Below, piece by piece: positions 63,398 through 64,000 of a stretch of DNA of 64,000 nt (within the stretch, counting starts at the first letter, position 1; each line of letters opens with the position of its first letter). Source of the DNA: Streptomyces sp. Tu6071 (GTDB lineage: Bacteria; Actinomycetota; Actinomycetes; Streptomycetales; Streptomycetaceae); assembly GCF_000213055.1 (NCBI RefSeq), contig NZ_CM001165.1, positions 2,379,445-2,443,444 of the forward strand. The letters run 5' to 3'. Below the pieces are notes generated by a model that worked only from the letters and a program-made list of their open reading frames with translations, did not search any database and was not told the origin of the DNA. A program made the position numbers and the translations under genes.

Positions 63398-64000
63398 ATG
63401 GTACGAGCGGTGACAGGTGCGGCGGCTGGTACGGGTGCGGTGGCCGAGGCGGGTACGGGTGCGGCGGCAGGTACGAGTACGGGGCGGGCGCGGCCCGTGG
63501 TCGGGGCGGGCGGTGTCGGCGGTCGGGAGGCGGCACGGCGGCGGGGGCTCGGCCTGGGGTGGCAGGGCTCGGGGCGCCATCGGGCGGTCGCGTCTCCCGC
63601 CGCGGCGGGACGGGAGGCGGTCGGGGCAGGCGTCGCGGTCCGGGGGGCTCGGGCGGCGGGGTCGGTAGGGGCCGAGGCGGAGGTACGGGGTGGGACGGGC
63701 GTACGGGGTGGGGCAGCCGTACCGGGTGGGGCGGCTGTACGGGGTGGGCCGGGCCCTGCGGGGGCGCCGCGATCCGGGCCGACGGTGCCGCCGCCCGTGG
63801 TGGGACGGCTGCCCGCGCCTTCGTACGCGCGCCCGCAGGCGCCACCCGCTCCCCCGTTCACGCATCCCACGGTCAAGCCCGCGTTGCGGCGGGCGTGGCG
63901 GGACCTGGGGACGGTGCAGTTCGGGATCACGCGGGCCCATGCCTCGGTCCTCGGGCCGCTCGACCCGGGCTCGGCGAGCCTGCTGAGGCTGCTCGACGGG
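63398..64000 (+). CDS. ThiF/TOMM-adenylyltransferase-like gene, 5' part (runs off the window)
   Basis: Open from ATG 63398 to the last base (201 codons, no stop). The last 50 residues contain HPTVKPALRRAWRDLGTVQF and a LLRLLDG segment, resembling the N-terminus of streptomycete ThiF-family/TOMM leader-binding proteins in this chromosomal position. Residues 1-150 are Ala/Gly/Arg-rich low complexity with four 18-base repeats (63683-63754, Val-Arg-Gly-Gly type), so the true start may be later; GTGAGG precedes ATG 63398. The catalytic domain is outside the window, so the family call is tentative. Confidence 0.6.
   Translation, partial: MVRAVTGAAAGTGAVAEAGTGAAAGTSTGRARPVVGAGGVGGREAARRRGLGLGWQGSGRHRAVASPAAAGREAVGAGVAVRGARAAGSVGAEAEVRGGTGVRGGAAVPGGAAVRGGPGPAGAPRSGPTVPPPVVGRLPAPSYARPQAPPAPPFTHPTVKPALRRAWRDLGTVQFGITRAHASVLGPLDPGSASLLRLLDG

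Overview
The window is a 64 kb piece of a Streptomyces chromosome. The evidence is the very high GC content with G/C at third codon positions, frequent GTG starts, leaderless-looking promoters, and a gene order that, from memory, runs inversely to the SCO5250-to-SCO5169 stretch of S. coelicolor: sigH, wblE, nagB/das, nrdAB, terpene synthase/P450, sigR-rsrA, aroA, hisN. It is core chromosome. I see no insertion sequence, prophage, integron or CRISPR array.

Layout. 1-1.6 kb: the 3' end of an unknown gene, a WXG100-type protein and an RDD membrane protein. 2.2-7.9 kb: a GntR/DUF1648 pair, a small protein, a PLP enzyme, a Na+/H+ antiporter and a UBP zinc-finger protein. 8.2-14.3 kb: the anti-sigma/sigma pair prsH-sigH, a divergent SCO6745-type/TetR pair around a near-ideal operator, a small membrane protein whose stop codon lies in a 17-bp minisatellite, a lipid kinase and wblE. 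14.8-23.7 kb: a PdtaS-type sensor kinase and the N-acetylglucosamine/chitobiose block nagB, dasD-dasC-dasB-dasA and dasR, with three sites matching the DasR operator. 23.9-29.8 kb: a DUF3311/sodium-solute symporter pair, then a cobalamin riboswitch leading class Ia ribonucleotide reductase nrdAB. 29.9-32.5 kb: epi-isozizaene synthase and its P450, translationally coupled. 32.8-44.5 kb: peptide deformylase, a TPR-like protein, rsrA-sigR with an exact sigma-R promoter, a hydrolase, SRAP, an M50-like protease, aroA, rsgA, an SMR transporter, hisN and catalase. 44.6-48.2 kb: a Fur regulator and two initiator tRNAs flanking a Sel1-repeat protein. 48.3-64 kb: a UPF0182 membrane protein, PPA1309, a PDZ-Lon protease, moaE, an NAD-dependent epimerase, a DUF2342 metalloprotease, a Nudix hydrolase, three AIM24-family proteins (one a TerD fusion broken by a frameshift), an RmlD-like reductase, a YgjP-like metallopeptidase and the start of a ThiF/TOMM-like gene.

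How genes work together. DasABC imports chitin- or GlcNAc-derived oligosaccharides, DasD trims them, NagB deaminates glucosamine-6-phosphate, and DasR probably represses both ends through dre sites. Sigma-R/RsrA is a thiol-oxidation switch that also drives its own long isoform. EizA makes epi-isozizaene and the coupled P450 would oxidise it. Vitamin B12 shuts off NrdAB when a B12-dependent reductase can take over.

The least ordinary feature is the spacers. Several carry short tandem repeats (periods 6, 7, 17, 27, 45, about 61 and 81 bp). Two of these arrays run across the stop codon of the neighbouring gene. Three spacers share an extended DnaA-box 13-mer.
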